A program made the position numbers and the translations under genes. Source: G963676205 sp964342525 (GTDB taxonomy: Bacteria; Campylobacterota; Campylobacteria; Campylobacterales; Arcobacteraceae). Taken from it: 64,000 nt of DNA. The notes beneath the pieces were generated by a model, which was not told the origin of the DNA, searched no databases, and saw nothing but the letters and a program-made list of their open reading frames with translations. This document shows positions 62,601 through 64,000 of the stretch, one piece after another (within the stretch, counting starts at the first letter, position 1; each line of letters starts with the position of its first letter). The stretch lies in NCBI GenBank assembly GCA_964342525.1, contig CAYFGQ010000001.1:62001-126000 (forward strand), given 5' to 3'.

Positions 62601-64000
62601 ATAACAGTTAAAAACACCAATGATTCTCCAACAATTAATAATGTTTTTTCACTTAAAAAAGAGGATAATATATCAAAAAAGATAAGCTCTTCTGATAGTA
62701 AAAGTGGCGATTATTTTGGTAATTCAATATCAAGTGATGGTATTTATTCAATAGTGGCATCACCATATTCTGATTTTAATTTGGGTTCTGCTCATATATT
62801 TAAAAAATTAGATGGGAATTGGACATATTTACAAAAATTAATGGCATCAGATAAAAAGGATTTTGGAAATTTTGGAAAAGCTGTTGCCATAAGTGGTGAT
62901 TTTAGTGTAGTTGGGAATAATGAACAATTAGTATATATCTTTAAAAATACAGATGGAGATTGGAATGAAACTCAAAAGATAAGTGCATCTGATAGCCGTG
63001 ATAATCGTGCTTTTGGACATGCTGTAGCTATAGATGGAGATTATTTAATAGTAGGAGCATCTGCTGAAGATAGAAATGAAACTGGAGGGGATTTAAAAAA
63101 TTTTGCAGGAGCAGCGTATATATTTAAAAATACAAATGGAGTTTGGAATGAAGTTCAGAAAATAGTTGCATCAGATAGAAAAGAATATGATTTTTTTGGT
63201 GAAAAAGTATCCATATTTGGAGATTACATAATTGTAGGTGCAAGATATAACTCTTATGATTCTTCAGGAATGGAGTATAAATCTGATGCAGGAGCAGTCT
63301 ATATTTTTAAAAACACAAATGGAGTTTGGAGTGAAGTTCAAAAAATAACGGCAGCTGATAGAGATGAGAATGATTGGTTTGGTAATAGTGTTGATATATA
63401 TGAAAATTATATAGTGGTGGGTGCAGAACAAGAAAATGAGAACTCAACTGGTTATGATAGTATGTCTAATTCAGGTTCCGTATATATATTTGAAAATACA
63501 AATGGAAAATGGAATCAAACTCAAAAAATAACAGCTTCAGATAGAGAAGGAAATCTTTTGTTTGGATCATCTGTTTCTATTGATGGAGATTTGATTTCAG
63601 TAGGTGCTAAAGGGATAGGGTCTTCTTATGGTATAGGTGGTGCGTATATTTTCAAAAAGCAAAATAATATTTGGACTGAGGTGTTTAAGCTGATTCCTGA
63701 GGATAGAGAGAGCTATCTTTATGCGGGAAAACATGATATAGAAATTAATGGAAAAAGTTTATTAATATCAAGGGTAGCCAAAAATGAAGTTTTAACATAT
63801 GAAATACCAAAAGTTTCAAATTTGAGTATAAATGAAAGTGAAAGTTTTGTAGTAGATATAAATGCTAGTGATGCAGATCTTTTTGATAGTATCTCTTATT
63901 CTTTAACTGGTGTTGATAATAGTAAATTTGAGATAAATAATCTAACAGGAAGATTATCTTTCAAAACTGCTCCTGAGTATAAGAATCCAAAGGATAATAA
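56676..64000 (+). CDS. Giant secreted multi-domain protein (CADG/cadherin-like with beta-propellers), 3' end missing
   Basis: Open from ATG 56676 (AAGGA at 56666-56670) to the window edge with no stop: at least 2441 residues, right-truncated. Signal peptide of about 23 residues (MKVSNHIIKYIFLVFVSSSF, cleavage near LYA). The mature part alternates cadherin-like (CADG/He_PIG) halves with propellers. Each module opens with a strand set ending in PSWL-x-L, carries a large insert and closes with GTPSNSDVG...LSDG...F-x-I-x-V. Inserts 1-3 and 5 hold NHL-like blades (DSSDNIYIADSGNNKIKKI), insert 4 holds five calcium-type loops (DIDNDGDMDVF). After residue about 1985 come integrin-like FG-GAP repeats, then a cadherin domain at the cut end. 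Likely a surface adhesin or matrix protein; function inferred. Secretion route is unseen because the C-terminus is missing. Confidence 0.88.
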   Translation, partial: MKVSNHIIKYIFLVFVSSSFLYAAAPVVTSSDITSADEDSIYSYELNASDADGDELNWSVKEGTSLPSWLKLYKKGEVHPTFSLPISPGKILERDSDGNFYSVIDDGKDSNLAKIEKRDSAGNYLNTISFHNTYPYYSTHDQLGNIYFIEVGGDIKEIDKNGNVRDISIRQSIPTINLAIDSARNFYFKGNGENVFKLLDNGYTVTIVEDDKYFVSGITIDTQDNIYYGTHEDGISKLRKIDADRNITDIADVNCRDIEVDNKGNIYCQDGSELKKIDTNGNISILSSIHYTKNLTKDDIGNIYFSTGSTIKKISATDYVLYGTPSNSDVGVHDITLTLSDGVNSVDHTFQITVSNTNDKPNDISISTNMFFKDSSIGKKIADINVSDDDLSDSHTFSLSCSTSGQNDGNFSIDGSTLKTAYDFNNTEIGTQNICINVEDSAGASYEENFSLILLNTLSSSSNINENSNYIYDLNVSDDDSLVWRVKDGKALPSWLSLRSYILEDTNITQNFSSPNDIFIDSSDNIYIADSGNNKIKKIASDTSVSEVSYSGSYSLNNPSSIFVDSANNLFITNKGNGEILNINLNDNVIDRNDYGFTNPIGIVRSSGGSLYFSDTGADRIVRLYETEQYKPLTNPTQMAISSSNTVYTIDSVENKIYKIVDGNTIYTELSLDDTLNSPTDIAIDTNGNLYVSDNGNNRVIKITNESNVEVLIDNILNIQSLAIDSNKNIYLIDSSNNKVLKFAKNEKLTGTPSTTDIGVYDIDLTISDGVNSIDRSFTITINDTPKLISSAITKANENELYSYTIDINNSIGILEVSSKTGTTLPSWLSLKRSSTYSLKTTNINQEFSKPNDIFINSTGLIYIADSGNNKIKKINLNGVVSDINYTGSYSLNNPSALYVDSNGNINLTNKGSGEAFTINSAGDISRDDYDLGSPIGVAKDSDGYLYFIDNKRTRIVRKKVGTGAAVYTLNDPSQMVIDSSKNVYVIDQNKIYKLANATSSFVALNLDDTLSSPTDIAVDSSGDLYISDNGNNRIVKVTNDTAVTTLIENISNIQSLAVDLDKNIYLIDSSNDKVLKYERDYILFGTPSNSDIGLNDVNLSISDGFTSVDYNFSIIVNDLPKIISKPILNIDQSSSYTYEFDVNDTVGNLNWSVKEGTTLPSWLQLQNKGFLLRSGSKNPLSDFNESNFLPSVKFADIDNDGDNDTFIISTALYSRFLKNIGNKKSPNFVEQIGANDPLDGFNMGVLGYASFVDINNDGDMDVFLREKRNSVPSLENEGSGFSASFKQRTDYELFKGISSESYGVSDFVDIDNDGDMDAFIGVSNGTIEYYKNTGNKSSPNFEKQTGINNPLGSINLGSEVAPNFVDIDNDGDMDVFIGRDNGTVEYYKNVGSKTNATFIKQTDLSNPLSNLNQGTHLRPEFIDIDDDGDMDVFISSVYLNSRVHFFYENISKTKLIGTPSNNDVGVHDINLTLSDGENNISHDFTITVLNINAAPRSKDINISIDEDTNKRFALNDFNFSDYDSLDRLEAIFITSLPNKGNLELNDVTVSLNQKIKSSDISKLVYTPIANGFGTPYTSFTFKVNDGESNSTNTYTAIVNIDNIADSPVILSNAITSIDEDVIYNYELNASDVDGDSLIWSINNLPSWITLNTNIKVSNFAGNTSGRKDGNISTAKFKAPHGIAIDKSGNIYVADTSNYLIRKIEANGIVSTLAGSGESAYLDGNGTSAKFQYPVGIAVDSKGNVYVADAGSSKIRKVTPGGVVTTININISNGASDLKYPNGVAVDGLDNIYIADTGNHRILKILSDGSGSVLAGSGNSGKKDGKGTSAQFYHPRGITIDSNGTIYVADTDNNSIRKITTTGDVITLKDTFNKPTGLAIDSSGNIFVANTDNNIVNKLMPNGEILKYYGFIKPKSIAIGTKGNMYVADSGSHRIKKMYIEKFVLNGTPKNSDVGIHDVNLTLSDGQNTISHNFQITVKNTNDSPTINNVFSLKKEDNISKKISSSDSKSGDYFGNSISSDGIYSIVASPYSDFNLGSAHIFKKLDGNWTYLQKLMASDKKDFGNFGKAVAISGDFSVVGNNEQLVYIFKNTDGDWNETQKISASDSRDNRAFGHAVAIDGDYLIVGASAEDRNETGGDLKNFAGAAYIFKNTNGVWNEVQKIVASDRKEYDFFGEKVSIFGDYIIVGARYNSYDSSGMEYKSDAGAVYIFKNTNGVWSEVQKITAADRDENDWFGNSVDIYENYIVVGAEQENENSTGYDSMSNSGSVYIFENTNGKWNQTQKITASDREGNLLFGSSVSIDGDLISVGAKGIGSSYGIGGAYIFKKQNNIWTEVFKLIPEDRESYLYAGKHDIEINGKSLLISRVAKNEVLTYEIPKVSNLSINESESFVVDINASDADLFDSISYSLTGVDNSKFEINNLTGRLSFKTAPEYKNPKDN
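56775..57760 (+). repeat. Module 1 of giant protein: CADG domain with inserted propeller
   Basis: Residues about 34-362. First half: EDSIYSYELNASDADGDELN to TSLPSWLKL. Insert of about 245 residues with six or more blade-like repeats (GNIYF, DNIYY, GNIYC patterns). Second half: LYGTPSNSDVGVHDITLTLS. A conventional cadherin-like domain without insert follows (57757-58050). Confidence 0.75.
58050..59030 (+). repeat. Module 2: CADG domain with inserted NHL-like propeller
   Basis: Residues about 459-786. First half ends KALPSWLSL; insert has NHL-like repeats (NDIFIDSSDNIYIADSGNN, TDIAIDTNGNLYVSDNGNN); second half LTGTPSTTDIGVYDIDLTIS. It is very similar in order and sequence to module 3, so a tandem duplication of about 1 kb. 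Confidence 0.8.
59030..60035 (+). repeat. Module 3: CADG domain with inserted NHL-like propeller (duplicate of module 2)
   Basis: Residues about 786-1120. First half ends TTLPSWLSL; insert repeats as in module 2 (NDIFINSTGLIYIADSGNN, TDIAVDSSGDLYISDNGNN); second half FGTPSNSDIGLNDVNLSIS. The shared unusual phrases SLNNPS and TNKG-x-GE mark the duplication. Confidence 0.8.
60035..61155 (+). repeat. Module 4: CADG domain with inserted calcium-type FG-GAP propeller
   Basis: Residues about 1121-1493. First half ends TTLPSWLQL; insert has five loops of the form D-[IV]-[DN]-[ND]-DGD-x-D (FADIDNDGDNDTF, FVDINNDGDMDVF, and three more), typical of calcium-binding VCBS/FG-GAP blades; second half IGTPSNNDVGVHDINLTLSD. 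A tandem-95-like domain (61156-61485) follows. Confidence 0.8.
61486..62622 (+). repeat. Module 5: CADG domain with inserted NHL propeller
   Basis: Residues about 1604-1982. First half ends NNLPSWITL; insert has clear NHL blades (PHGIAIDKSGNIYVADTSNY, PVGIAVDSKGNVYVADAGSS, PNGVAVDGLDNIYIADTGNH, PRGITIDSNGTIYVADTDNN); second half NGTPKNSDVGIHDVNLTLSD. Confidence 0.82.
62640..63790 (+). repeat. Integrin-like FG-GAP repeat array in giant protein
   Basis: Residues about 1989-2372. At least six blades of about 55-60 residues with the pattern F-G-x-[AS]-V-[AS]-I-x-G-D-x-[IL]-[IV]-V-G-A ... G-[AS]-[AV]-Y-I-F-K-N-T-[ND]-G-x-W and QKI-x-ASD-R between them. It is not enclosed by a split CADG domain, unlike the other propellers. 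A cadherin domain begins at about 63805 and is cut by the window edge. Confidence 0.8.

Overview
The window is AT-rich and gene-dense, with tightly packed, often overlapping genes, many AAGGA-type ribosome binding sites and occasional TTG/GTG starts. Codon use, the CetB-like PAS protein, the receiver-rich signalling genes and the style of the outer-membrane porin all suggest a Campylobacterota bacterium, most likely Arcobacter-like. This is inferred from gene content; there is no rRNA or other marker gene here. No tRNA, rRNA, CRISPR array or complete insertion sequence was seen.

Left part (1-22 kb): a left-truncated ECF sigma factor, a short-chain dehydrogenase, a winged-helix/PAS regulator, a LysE exporter and a DUF1460 peptidase-like protein. 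Then comes a complete chemosensory operon at 4.3-15.9 kb: CheY, STAS, CheA, PAS protein, soluble five-HAMP receptor, CheW, CheV, CheR, ParA-like ATPase, an unknown protein, CheB and a double-receiver GGDEF protein. Single-domain receivers flank it on the opposite strand. A Cache-domain receptor and an OmpR-type regulator/histidine kinase pair follow.

Middle (21.7-28.8 kb): a DEDDh exonuclease broken by one in-frame stop, a cPLA2/patatin-like lipase, the helicase HrpB, and a small accessory patch with two copies of a 141-142 bp palindromic repeat, two small membrane proteins and an Xre-type regulator with a clear promoter/operator.

The core (28.8-52.8 kb) is an aerobic phenylacetate (phenylacetyl-CoA) catabolic region. 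One operon holds paaN, paaY, an acyl-CoA thioesterase and panD. A porin and a small Cache protein follow. The main operon holds paaF, paaG, paaH, two paaI-like thioesterase genes, paaJ, paaK, a quinone reductase and an unknown gene. Beyond it are paaX, a two-gene oxygenase unit (R2-like diiron protein plus ferredoxin-type reductase), a LIV-type ABC importer with a crotonase, and an NDH-2-like dehydrogenase. The canonical epoxidase paaABCDE is absent from the window. The diiron/reductase pair sits where it would be expected, so it is a candidate alternative ring-activating oxygenase. Six promoters of this region each carry a pair of 9-bp sites related to TGTA-N-TACA, 33-34 bp apart, which suggests one shared regulon.

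Right part (53-64 kb): an unknown gene, a 7TMR-DISM histidine kinase, its response-regulator gene (frameshifted in the DNA-binding domain) and a giant secreted protein that is open to the right edge (at least 2441 residues, no stop). In the giant protein, cadherin-like (CADG) domains appear to be split by inserted beta-propellers. Between the regulator and the giant gene lie two direct-repeat boxes (heptamers 11 bp apart) typical of OmpR-family binding sites, so the two-component system may control the giant gene.
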